From an uncultured Bacilli bacterium (GTDB lineage: Bacteria > Bacillota_I > Bacilli_A > RF39 > UBA660), in the NCBI GenBank assembly GCA_948687865.1, contig CAPQQE010000027.1, positions 2,247 through 12,935 of the forward strand: a stretch of 10,689 nucleotides of DNA, in the 5' to 3' direction. The notes beneath the pieces were generated by a model, which worked only from the letters and a program-made list of their open reading frames with translations, was not told the DNA's origin and ran no database searches. The position numbers and the translations under genes were made by a program. Positions 1 to 6,523 of this stretch are shown one piece after another. Numbering within the stretch: position 1 is the stretch's first letter; the number at the start of each line of letters is the position of its first letter.

Positions 1-47
1 GTTAATAATGAAACTATTAACTAAGACGTAATGAGAGGAGACAAATT
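1..47 (+). promoter_or_regulatory. Leader of the PBP gene with strong RBS
   Basis: AGAGGAGA at 35-42 is a strong Shine-Dalgarno sequence seven bases before the ATG at 48, which fixes the start of the penicillin-binding protein. Bases 1-7 (GTTAATA) and 15-21 (TATTAAC) are perfect inverted repeats around a 7-nt loop, but no T-tract follows, so this is not a convincing terminator. Short open frames run in from the left edge and stop at 22-24 or 30-32; one could be the tail of an upstream gene, but too little is visible. No clear -10/-35 pair is present, so the promoter probably lies left of the window. Confidence 0.6.
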
Positions 48-2162
48 ATGGAAAAAAAGAAAAAAACAACTAACCGAAGTAAAAACAAGGTTAAAAATGT
101 TAATAAAAATACTGTATCAAAAAAGCAGAAAAAGAAAAATGTGAAAAAAGTATTAAAAATTCTTTTTAATATATTTCTGTTACTTCTTTTACTAGGACTT
201 ATTGCATTTATAATATTTATTATATATGTAGTATCTAATGCTCCTGACTTTAATCCTGAAAACCTATATAGTACTGAAGCATCAATCCTATATGATAAAG
301 ATGGCAATCAATACGCAAAATTAGGTGTTGAAAAAAGAAAAAATGTAAATTATGATGACTTACCTGAAGTTTTAGTTGACGCTATTATTGCTACTGAAGA
401 TTCAAGATTTATGCAACATAATGGTTTTGATTTACCACGTTTCTTGAAAGCTTCACTTACACACCGTGGTAATGCTGGTGGTGGTTCTACTTTAACTATG
501 CAAGTTTCAAAAAATAATTATACATCTGTTGAAGCATCTGGTTTTGAAGGTATAGTTAGAAAGTTTACCGACATATATATATCAATATTTAAACTTGAAA
601 GGAATTATTCAAAAGAAGAAATTATTGAGTTTTATGTTAATATTCCTTTTCTTGGAAATAATTCATATGGTGTTGAACAGGCTTGTCAAAGTTATTTCGG
701 AAAATCAGTTTCTGATATTAATCTAAGTGAGGCATCTTTAATAGCTGGTTTATTCCAAGCTCCTGGTGCATACGATCCTTATAGACATCCTGAATATGCA
801 GAAGAAAGAAGAAATACTGTTTTATATCTTATGAAAAGACATGGTTATATAACTGAAGAGGAAGCTAATTATGCTAAAAGTATTCCTGTTAAAAGTTTAC
901 TTAGACAATCAAATCCAGAAAATAGTTCTAATGAATATCAACGTTATATAGATGTTGTTATTGCTGAAATTGACAAAAAGACTGGTCTTAATCCTTATAC
1001 TACAGGTATGAAAATATATACTAATTTAGATACAAGTAAGCAAACATTATTAAATGATATAATGAGTGGAAAAACTTGGTCATGGAAAGATGATAAAGTT
1101 CAAGCTGGTATTGCTATTGTTGATGTAAATACTGGTGCACTAGTAGCAGTTGGTGGGGGTAGAAATCAAACTGGTGAAAGACAGTTCAATTATGCAACAG
1201 ATATAACAAGACAAATTGGTTCTTGTGCTAAGCCATTATTTGATTACGGTCCAGCAATAGAATATAATAACGCCTCTCTTGCTAATCAAGTATATGATGG
1301 ACCTCATACATATTCAAGCGGTGTTGCTATCAAAAACGCAGATGGAGGATATAAAGGAACATTAACTTATAAATATGCGCTTGCAGCATCTAGAAATATA
1401 CCTGCGCTTAAGGTATTCCAATCTGTTGAAAATTCAAAAATAAAAGAATTTGTTACTAAACTTGGTATGAATCCTGATATTGATAGTTACGGTGGATTGC
1501 ATGAAGCACATGCCCTTGGGGCGTTTGGTGGTTCTAATCCAAAAGATATGGCTGCTGCCTATGCAGCGTTTGCAAACGGAGGATATTATACAAAAGCTTA
1601 TACCGTTAATAAAATAGAATATATAGATACTGATAAAACAGTTAGTTTAAAAGAAAAAAGAGAAAAGGTTATGTCCGATTCTACGGCATATATGATAACA
1701 GATACATTATTATATGCAGTTTCTGGATATGGAAATATAGGTGGTTCTGTTAGTGGCGTTCAACTTGCGGCAAAAACTGGTACATCAAACTTTAGTACAG
1801 AAGCTAGAAGAAAATATGGTTACCCATCTTCTGCAAACATGGATATGTGGGTTACTGGCTATACTCCTGAATACGCAGTATCATTATGGTATGGTTATAA
1901 AAATGCCGAAAGAGGTTACTATCTTGCAAATGACGGATATACTGCTCGTGGTAAACTATTTAGACAAGTAATATCTGGTATATCTGATAGAAGTGGTTCC
2001 AAAAAATTTACAGTACCTAATAGTATTGTTAAAGTTACCGTAGAAAAAGAGACTGATCCACTTGCATTACCTAGTGCAAATACACCAGCTGATATGAAGG
2101 TTACAGAATACTTCAAAAAGGGAACTCAGCCTACAGAGGTATCCCCAATGCTACTGGATTAA
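48..2162 (+). CDS. Class A penicillin-binding protein (PBP1A-like transglycosylase/transpeptidase), cut short by a frameshift
   Basis: Bifunctional peptidoglycan synthase that polymerises lipid II into glycan and cross-links stem peptides outside the membrane. A Lys-rich cytoplasmic tail (1-36) precedes one membrane segment (about 37-62). The GT51 domain shows the catalytic motif ATEDSRFMQHNG (Glu117), GGSTLTMQ (145-152) and the EEIIEFYVN region with YFGKS near 216-220. The transpeptidase domain has the three penicillin-binding motifs: S392-C-A-K395, S448-R-N450 and K576-T-G-T579. All catalytic elements look intact. The frame stops at TAA 2160-2162, just after KKGTQPTEVSP, a motif that in related PBPs leads into a C-terminal FN3 domain. 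That domain is present downstream in the -1 frame, so the natural protein is probably about 929 aa. The RBS at 35-42 supports the start. I avoid the name ponA because the family has many paralogues. Confidence 0.93.
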   Translation: MEKKKKTTNRSKNKVKNVNKNTVSKKQKKKNVKKVLKILFNIFLLLLLLGLIAFIIFIIYVVSNAPDFNPENLYSTEASILYDKDGNQYAKLGVEKRKNVNYDDLPEVLVDAIIATEDSRFMQHNGFDLPRFLKASLTHRGNAGGGSTLTMQVSKNNYTSVEASGFEGIVRKFTDIYISIFKLERNYSKEEIIEFYVNIPFLGNNSYGVEQACQSYFGKSVSDINLSEASLIAGLFQAPGAYDPYRHPEYAEERRNTVLYLMKRHGYITEEEANYAKSIPVKSLLRQSNPENSSNEYQRYIDVVIAEIDKKTGLNPYTTGMKIYTNLDTSKQTLLNDIMSGKTWSWKDDKVQAGIAIVDVNTGALVAVGGGRNQTGERQFNYATDITRQIGSCAKPLFDYGPAIEYNNASLANQVYDGPHTYSSGVAIKNADGGYKGTLTYKYALAASRNIPALKVFQSVENSKIKEFVTKLGMNPDIDSYGGLHEAHALGAFGGSNPKDMAAAYAAFANGGYYTKAYTVNKIEYIDTDKTVSLKEKREKVMSDSTAYMITDTLLYAVSGYGNIGGSVSGVQLAAKTGTSNFSTEARRKYGYPSSANMDMWVTGYTPEYAVSLWYGYKNAERGYYLANDGYTARGKLFRQVISGISDRSGSKKFTVPNSIVKVTVEKETDPLALPSANTPADMKVTEYFKKGTQPTEVSPMLLD

Positions 2163-2836
2163 ATGCTAAAACCGTAGATAAACAAGTAGAACTTACATGG
2201 ACTGCCGCTGCTAAACCTGAGTATTTAACTGATGATTATTTTAGAAATTATTATAAAAAGTTCTATGGTAAAAAGTTAGAAGAACAATTAGCAGCTAGAA
2301 AAGCAAGTGATGGAGAATACGGGTACGAAGTTTTAATGAAAGATAATCAAACAGGTGCAGTAAGTTCATTAGGATTTACTACTAATACTTCATTTAAAAC
2401 TACTAAACAAAGTAAAAATGTTACTTATATAGTAAAGACATGTTATAGCAATCTTAGAATAACTGCTAGTTCTGGTGCTTCAATAGAAGTTAAAGGTGAA
2501 CCTGAAATAACTACTAGCTTGATAACTTATAAAATGAGTGGTAATGAGCAAGATAAAGCAACTATAGGAACCCCTTATATAGATCCTGGATTTACAGCAA
2601 TATATAGTGATGGTATAGATGTAACGAAAAACGCTAAGGTATTAGTTTCATGTGCACAATTAAACATTGATAATAAAGCTCAAAAAGAGTCATATACATT
2701 TACTAAAGCAGGAACATATACATTAAAATATACAATTACATATGCAGGAACTACAGAAGTTGCAACTAGAACAATAACTGTTTCTGAAGCCCCAACTCCA
2801 AAACCAGATGATGATAGTAAATTAGAAACGCAATAA
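2147..2836 (+). pseudogene. Frameshifted C-terminal part of the PBP: FN3-like plus DUF5011/Ig-like domains
   Basis: This frame encodes 229 residues to TAA 2834-2836 and continues the PBP after a one-base shift. At the junction, GTA TCC CC must be followed by AAT GCT ACT; one base is missing from the frame-0 reading within TCCCCAA (2142-2148). The first part (NATGLNAK, VELTWTAA, then YGYEVL) looks like an FN3 fold with an insertion. Nucleotides about 2522-2785 match the DUF5011/Ig-like pattern: GTPYIDPGFTA, DGIDVTKN, AGTYTLKYTI and a closing TRTITV. A Pro/Asp-rich tail follows. Such domains sit outside the cell in PBPs and cell-wall proteins. The first in-frame ATG is at 2336 and I see no good RBS for it or near the junction, so separate translation is unlikely. 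A real mutation, a sequencing error in the C run, or recoding are all possible; an error or recent indel is most likely, because the downstream frame is undamaged. Confidence 0.8.
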
Positions 2837-2843
2837 TATCAAA

Positions 2844-2871
2844 AAAGATATAGGGATTTTCCTATATCTTT
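2844..2871. terminator. Bidirectional terminator between convergent genes
   Basis: AAAGATATAGG (2844-2854) and CCTATATCTTT (2861-2871) form a perfect 11-bp stem with a 6-nt loop. A-rich sequence lies to the left (from 2841) and T-rich sequence to the right (TCTTTT). It therefore has a U-tract in either direction and can end both the PBP transcript and the minus-strand cca-dnaD transcript, whose stop is at 2875-2877. Confidence 0.85.
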
Positions 2872-2874
2872 CTT

Positions 2875-3507
2875 TTATTCATTTAACCAATCATAATCAT
2901 ATATCTCTTCTATTATTTCATCTTTGTTATTTTTCTTTACTATATCTTCTTCACTCTTATATCCTTTTTTATTCCACTCAAATAATATCTTATCTATATA
3001 TCTTATGCTATTTACCCCACTAAGTATAGCTTCTTTTAATGCTGCTTCTATTAAATTAATAGATATCTTACTTTCTATCCATTTACTAATGGTTTCATAT
3101 TCTACAGGTGACAAAGTTCTACCGAATTCGCCCTCAAATTTTGAATATATATCACTAGAAACGTCAATTTTATTATTATTTATTATATAAGAATTTATTT
3201 TTTCAAAAAATAAATCAAGGGATATATATTCCTCTATTATTCCATTAACCTTATTCATTTCAATTGATATATATTGTTTTTCAACCAAATTATTTATTGT
3301 TACTAAGACCTCATTTTGATCAATACTCAATTCATCCGATATTTTTTTATTATTAAAAATCAATCTTTCATTACAATTAAGAAGATATATAATCATTATA
3401 AATTCATCTAAACTTAAATCAAAATTCTTATAATTTCTAATAAAATAATTTGGTATTATTAAATGATTATTAACTTTTATTAAACTATCTAATATATTCC
3501 TATTCAA
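2875..3507 (-). CDS. dnaD: DnaD-like replication initiation protein
   Basis: In Bacillota, DnaD acts with DnaB and DnaI to load the replicative helicase at oriC and during restart. This 210-aa product has the expected size and layout. An N-terminal winged-helix (DDBH1) region covers about residues 1-100 (for example LSLDEFIMIIYLLN and ISDELSIDQNEVLVTINNLV). A DDBH2/DnaB_2 domain covers about 117-185: FEGEFGRTLSPVEYETISKW, then YIDKILFEWNKKG (170-182), the diagnostic C-terminal motif. The start is TTG at 3507-3505, chosen because AAGGAGG at 3523-3517 lies nine bases upstream. That RBS overlaps the last codons of cca, and the intergenic gap is only 4 nt, so the two genes are probably co-transcribed and coupled. 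In Bacillus subtilis dnaD and a PBP1 gene are also close neighbours, which agrees with the convergent PBP here. Confidence 0.85.
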   Translation of the reverse strand: MNRNILDSLIKVNNHLIIPNYFIRNYKNFDLSLDEFIMIIYLLNCNERLIFNNKKISDELSIDQNEVLVTINNLVEKQYISIEMNKVNGIIEEYISLDLFFEKINSYIINNNKIDVSSDIYSKFEGEFGRTLSPVEYETISKWIESKISINLIEAALKEAILSGVNSIRYIDKILFEWNKKGYKSEEDIVKKNNKDEIIEEIYDYDWLNE

Positions 3508-3511
3508 AGTA

Positions 3512-4588
3512 TTACTCCTCCTTATAGTTATTTTCTAAATACTCTATTATATTTCCTTTTTCGTTATTTAGTTTATTATACAATATTTGAGTTTCTAAAT
3601 CCATATATATTTTATTTATATTTAAATTAGGAAATATTCTGATTATTTCATCATATGTTATATCTATATCTTTTTTACTATGTATTTTTAAATTTGATTT
3701 CTTTTTCAAATAATCATCATCAATATTTAATATACTTGCGGATATAAGAATTTCATCTATATCATACTTATATAATATATAGTCATCTATAATAGATTGA
3801 TTTACTATTTCTCTTATATTATTAATTTTTCTCTTTTCTATTTTAGAAAAATTATAATCCATAGAATAATCAAGTTGTGCCCATATTCCAAGATAATCAC
3901 TACACTCTATAACCCTATTTTTAGGCTGTATTTTTATTATTTCAAATATTTCTAATTCATTCATAAGTGATAGAATATTATTTGCCTTATTTGCTTTAAA
4001 AACTATATCTAATTCTGCTTTTATTCTATCATAAGATATATTAATCAAATATTTCTTATTATTTAATATTGAAGTTTTTAATTCATCACTTAATTTAAAA
4101 TTATATAGACTTGAAAATCTAAGTGCTCTCAATATCCTAAGTGGATCCTCTTTTAACTTTTTATCACTATTACCAATAATATTTATCACTTTAGAATTTA
4201 TATCTTTTATTCCATTAAGTAAATCTATATAATTACCATCTTTATCAATGCATATAGAATTAATAGTAAAATCTCTTCTTAATAAATCCTTTTTTAAACT
4301 ATTAACGTAATTTATCATAGGTTTTCTACTGTCATTTAAATAAATTTCCTCTCTATAGGTTGTTATTTCATATGCATAAGCACCATATTTTAAATTAATA
4401 CAACCATATCTTTCCTTTTCATGAATACCAAATATTTCTTTTATTTTATATGGTTTTGCATTCGTTATTATATCTATATCATTTGATTTTACATTTAATA
4501 ATTTATCACGTACATAACCACCAACAATATATGATTCATAACCTTCATTATATAAAATATTTAATATCTTTATTGCAGTTTCGAACAT
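3512..4588 (-). CDS. cca: CCA tRNA nucleotidyltransferase (class II, poly(A) polymerase family)
   Basis: Adds or repairs the 3'-terminal CCA of tRNAs from CTP and ATP without a nucleic-acid template. The class II nucleotidyltransferase head is clear: VGGYVRD (22-28) binds the nucleotide phosphates, D37-I-D39 supplies the metal-binding carboxylates, and EITTYREE (74-81) holds the third acidic position. LLRRDFTINS (102-111) matches motif B/C, and KEDPLRILRALRF (146-158) is the motif D region, with E147-D148 and R151/R154 for base selection. The remaining ~200 residues form the helical tRNA-binding body and are divergent. No HD domain is seen. At 358 aa it is slightly shorter than the Bacillus enzyme (~397 aa). 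A poly(A) polymerase cannot be fully excluded from motifs alone, but Bacillota normally carry the CCA enzyme. Start is ATG at 4588 with GGTGA a few bases upstream. It overlaps the dnaD RBS. Confidence 0.9.
   Translation of the reverse strand: MFETAIKILNILYNEGYESYIVGGYVRDKLLNVKSNDIDIITNAKPYKIKEIFGIHEKERYGCINLKYGAYAYEITTYREEIYLNDSRKPMINYVNSLKKDLLRRDFTINSICIDKDGNYIDLLNGIKDINSKVINIIGNSDKKLKEDPLRILRALRFSSLYNFKLSDELKTSILNNKKYLINISYDRIKAELDIVFKANKANNILSLMNELEIFEIIKIQPKNRVIECSDYLGIWAQLDYSMDYNFSKIEKRKINNIREIVNQSIIDDYILYKYDIDEILISASILNIDDDYLKKKSNLKIHSKKDIDITYDEIIRIFPNLNINKIYMDLETQILYNKLNNEKGNIIEYLENNYKEE
3515..3523 (-). promoter_or_regulatory. RBS for dnaD embedded in the end of cca
   Basis: On the minus strand AAGGAGGAG is read both as codons near the end of cca (K-E-E before the stop) and as the Shine-Dalgarno sequence for the TTG start of dnaD at 3507. 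The 9-nt spacing decides the unusual start codon and implies translational coupling. Confidence 0.75.
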
Positions 4589-4605
4589 TTTACTTCACCA
4601 TATTA

Positions 4606-4614
4606 ATTATAACA
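4606..4614 (-). promoter_or_regulatory. Candidate extended -10 promoter for cca
   Basis: On the minus strand TGTTATAAT gives a perfect TATAAT (4611-4606) with the TG dinucleotide of an extended -10. No recognisable -35 is present; the region 17 nt upstream falls in the HU terminator. The predicted transcript would start around 4599, leaving a leader of only about 10 nt. Read-through from the HU gene is the alternative. Confidence 0.35.
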
Positions 4615-4615
4615 T

Positions 4616-4647
4616 AAAAAGAAAAATCATTCTTAATGAATGATTTT
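4616..4647 (-). terminator. Rho-independent terminator of the HU gene
   Basis: Read on the minus strand, AAAATCATTC (4647-4638) pairs perfectly with GAATGATTTT (4632-4623) around a 5-nt loop. The stem is followed by a T-rich run (TC then TTTTT, 4622-4616). It begins three bases after the HU stop codon (4653-4651), so HU is probably a single-gene transcript separated from cca. Confidence 0.85.
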
Positions 4648-4650
4648 CTA

Positions 4651-4926
4651 TTATTTATTAACTGATTCTTTAAGTTTGCTTCCAGCTTTGAAAGATACGC
4701 TATTTCTAGCAGCAATTTTAACTGGTAAACCAGTTTTTGGATTTCTTCCTTCTCTAGCAGCTCTTTTGCTAACTGAGTATGTTCCAAATCCAGTTAATGT
4801 AATTTTTTCTCCTTTTTGTAATTCTTCGGCAACTACATTCATAAATGCTTCTAGAGCACGAGATGAATCTGCTTTTGTTAAACCAGATTTTGCTGCCATT
4901 GCTTCAATTAATCCTGCTTTTGTCAT
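4651..4926 (-). CDS. hup: HU-family histone-like DNA-binding protein
   Basis: Small basic nucleoid protein that binds and bends DNA as a dimer. The 91-aa length is typical. The N-terminal helices (MTKAGLIEAMAAKSGLTKAD) are followed by the family signature GFGTYSVSKRAAREGRNPKT (47-66), where GRNPKTG and the downstream VKIAARNSVSFKAGSKLKE form the beta arm and the closing strand. The arm tip usually reads NPxTG, as here; the usual proline after it in IPA is replaced (IAA). Start ATG 4926 is preceded by GGAGGT at 4939-4934, seven bases away. It has its own promoter and terminator, as expected for an abundant single-gene transcript. IHF can be set aside because Bacillota normally encode HU alone. 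Confidence 0.95.
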   Translation of the reverse strand: MTKAGLIEAMAAKSGLTKADSSRALEAFMNVVAEELQKGEKITLTGFGTYSVSKRAAREGRNPKTGLPVKIAARNSVSFKAGSKLKESVNK

Positions 4927-4953
4927 GTTCTAAACCTCCGTATTTCTGACTTA

Positions 4954-4972
4954 ATAAGCATACTATGCTTAT
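4954..4972. promoter_or_regulatory. 19-bp palindrome at the HU transcription start (possible operator)
   Basis: ATAAGCATA (4954-4962) and TATGCTTAT (4964-4972) are perfect 9-bp inverted repeats around one central base. The site begins at the predicted +1 of the HU promoter and lies 14 bases before the HU RBS. The short centre and symmetry suit a dimeric DNA-binding repressor. As RNA the arms could also pair, but a 1-nt loop is too tight for the full stem. No T-tract follows, so it is not a terminator. Confidence 0.45.
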
Positions 4973-4978
4973 AAGTAT

Positions 4979-5007
4979 AGAATACCACCTTTTTACTATT
5001 TTTACAA
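4979..5007 (-). promoter_or_regulatory. Candidate sigma-A promoter of the HU gene
   Basis: On the minus strand a -35 of TTGTAA (5007-5002) is separated by exactly 17 nt from a -10 of TATTCT (4984-4979). Predicted start of transcription is near 4972, giving a leader of about 46 nt. TATACT (4979-4974) is an alternative -10 but has poor spacing to the -35. Confidence 0.5.
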
Positions 5008-5050
5008 TACCTTTTTGTCATTTTCGTTTAAAAATAAAGAAAAAGAAGCG

Positions 5051-6217
5051 TTAAGCTGCTTTATTCATTGAAAGAAATTGATTTATATCAATAACATTAT
5101 TTACTTCTTTTTGTTTTATATCCGTTTTTATAATAGTATTTTCTGTTCTTCTCTTGTTAAAATTATTTAATATTGAAGTTTTTTTAGCTTGCGTAGAATT
5201 AGCTATTTTTACAGGATTCATTGCTGAAGTTATTGTTACTATATAAGAAGGATTATTATCCTCACTAGGAATGCTATCTAATTTATACATAGATGAATTA
5301 ATATCCATATTGTCATTATTATTTAGAGTATTAATATTTCTATCTAAATTAGGTAATTCTATTTTATCATTATTATTTGGAGTATTAATATCTCCAGTTA
5401 TATTAGTTAATTCTACTTTATCATTACTATTTGAAGTATTAATATCTTCTATTAAATTAGATGATTCTATTTTATTTGTATTTACCTCAAGAATACTACT
5501 TTCTAAATTATTATCTTGATTATTTAATTCAATATTAGTATCATCTTTTTTATCTTTGTAATATTGCAAATTATCAAGTAATGCAGATTCTTCATAGCTT
5601 TGTGCATTTCTATTATTAAATAAAACTGCTAATTTTGAATGGATAGAATCATCTTCTTCTATATCCATACCGTTTTTTCTAAATGTACGTTCTATTATTT
5701 GAGTAGTTGAAATATCACTTTTAGATATTATACTTCTATTTGAAATCTGTTTATAAATGCCATCTACATTAGTATTTATAATATTTATATTGGAATTTAG
5801 CGATTCTATATATATTCCTTCTTTTACATCGATTTCTTGTTTACTATTAATAATACTGTCAATTCTTTCTTTAATATTATCTATTTCTTCATTTATAGCT
5901 AGATATCGTTCATATAAGTCTTTATCCATAGGTTCTAATTTTTGCTTTTGTTCTTTTTTATAATTTATTTGAAAAACAATATCTCTTGCTTTTTGGGCAT
6001 CAATAGAAGTTAAATTTACAGAATCCTTCATTTTTTCATTTAACCTATCATATTCTTCATTAAATACTTTTAACTCTGAAACGATTTTATCATATTCTTC
6101 TATCTGCTTTTTTATTTCTTTATCTAATTCATTTCTTTTATTCAATGAATCTACCAACGAATCATGTAATTGCGCCAATGCTGATGACTGTTCTTCCTTT
6201 AACTGAATAATTCCCAT
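5051..6217 (-). CDS. Coiled-coil protein of unknown function with internal 18-residue repeats
   Basis: I do not recognise this family. The 388-aa product has no signal peptide or membrane segment and is predicted to be cytoplasmic. Residues 1-130 are long charged helices with heptad character (NKRNELDKEIKKQIEEYDKI and LAINEEIDNIKERIDSI), probably an antiparallel coiled-coil hairpin. Residues 249-302 are three consecutive 18-residue repeats (K-[IV]-E-L-x-N...-I-N-T-x-N-x-N-D), Asn/Asp-rich and likely disordered or extended. The C-terminus (324-388: PSYIVTITSAMNPVKI, then INQFLSMNKAA) is less biased and may be a conserved docking segment. RBS GAGGTG (6230-6225) lies seven bases before ATG 6217. 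It is the last of four closely spaced genes (18-nt gap from the preceding one). I see only a weak hairpin with T-rich sequence after its stop. Confidence 0.75.
   Translation of the reverse strand: MGIIQLKEEQSSALAQLHDSLVDSLNKRNELDKEIKKQIEEYDKIVSELKVFNEEYDRLNEKMKDSVNLTSIDAQKARDIVFQINYKKEQKQKLEPMDKDLYERYLAINEEIDNIKERIDSIINSKQEIDVKEGIYIESLNSNINIINTNVDGIYKQISNRSIISKSDISTTQIIERTFRKNGMDIEEDDSIHSKLAVLFNNRNAQSYEESALLDNLQYYKDKKDDTNIELNNQDNNLESSILEVNTNKIESSNLIEDINTSNSNDKVELTNITGDINTPNNNDKIELPNLDRNINTLNNNDNMDINSSMYKLDSIPSEDNNPSYIVTITSAMNPVKIANSTQAKKTSILNNFNKRRTENTIIKTDIKQKEVNNVIDINQFLSMNKAA
5313..5474 (-). repeat. Three tandem 54-bp repeats inside a coding region
   Basis: Units at 5313-5366, 5367-5420 and 5421-5474 each begin TCATTA on the plus strand and end near TTCTA-TTTA. 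They share most bases, with differences scattered as substitutions and no indels, and encode residues 249-302 as three 18-residue repeats. The exact multiple of three keeps the frame open. An imperfect, shorter copy may lie just N-terminal (NLESSILEVNTN). Confidence 0.9.
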
Positions 6218-6235
6218 GATTTTTCACCTCTTATC

Positions 6236-6508
6236 TTATTTATCTTGTTCCCTAAGTGATTTATATGTCTCGGAAAATATTTTATATGCTTCCTGTCTTT
6301 CCTCTTCATTTTCTAAATCTTTCATCACAGATTGATTATTTTCGGAAACTATTTTAGATGAATATATTGAAACATTATTATTATCTTTTTCATCTGTTAT
6401 AAAATAATAAATATATTCATTAGTGTTATTTGATGATTTTAATCTTGTTATAAAGGTAGCCTCTGCCTTTTTACCATTTGATAATTCTACCTCAAACTTA
6501 TTTTCCAT
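6236..6508 (-). CDS. DUF1292-like small acidic protein, copy 2
   Basis: A 90-aa soluble protein. It starts with short strands (FEVELSNGKKAEATFITRL), then EYIYYFITDEKD, a variable Asn/Ser-rich stretch, and an acidic C-terminal helix (NEEERQEAYKIFSETYKSL). The same landmarks occur in the 86-aa gene at 8014-7754: TRL, EYIYY, EKD, and an EEE...A..[FL]F..TYK.L ending. The layout resembles DUF1292 (YrzB-like) proteins, whose function is unknown; that assignment is by pattern only. RBS AAGGAGGG (6522-6515) is six bases before ATG 6508. It lies 15 nt after one coiled-coil gene and 18 nt before the other, so it is clearly co-transcribed with them. Confidence 0.75.
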   Translation of the reverse strand: MENKFEVELSNGKKAEATFITRLKSSNNTNEYIYYFITDEKDNNNVSIYSSKIVSENNQSVMKDLENEEERQEAYKIFSETYKSLREQDK

Positions 6509-6523
6509 TTTTATCCCTCCTTA

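Noticed and set aside
1..21. Hairpin GTTAATA/TATTAAC as terminator of an upstream gene
   Set aside because: The 7-bp AT-rich stem is weak and is not followed by a T-tract on the plus strand.
17..307. Minus-strand frame with Phe-rich hydrophobic protein
   Set aside because: It is the complement of the Lys-rich N-terminus and membrane segment of the PBP, which has a strong RBS and conserved domains.
2336..2836. Stand-alone 166-aa gene starting at ATG 2336
   Set aside because: No RBS is visible before the ATG and the same frame extends upstream to the PBP junction with meaningful FN3-like sequence, so it is a piece of the PBP.
4590..4787. Minus-strand 65-aa open frame overlapping HU and its terminator
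   Set aside because: It lies out of frame within the clear HU gene and runs through the HU terminator hairpin; no RBS.
5010..5060. Terminator of the second coiled-coil gene
   Set aside because: T-rich sequence follows the stop, but the only stems are a 4-bp AAGC/GCTT or a 7-bp AATAAAG/CTTTATT with a 19-nt loop; too weak to annotate.
5313..5474. CRISPR array
   Set aside because: Contiguous 54-bp units with no spacers, in frame within a coding sequence; they are a protein repeat.
5271..5519. Plus-strand repetitive hydrophobic 82-aa frame
   Set aside because: It is the complement of the 54-bp repeats of the minus-strand gene; the repetition is explained by the real gene.
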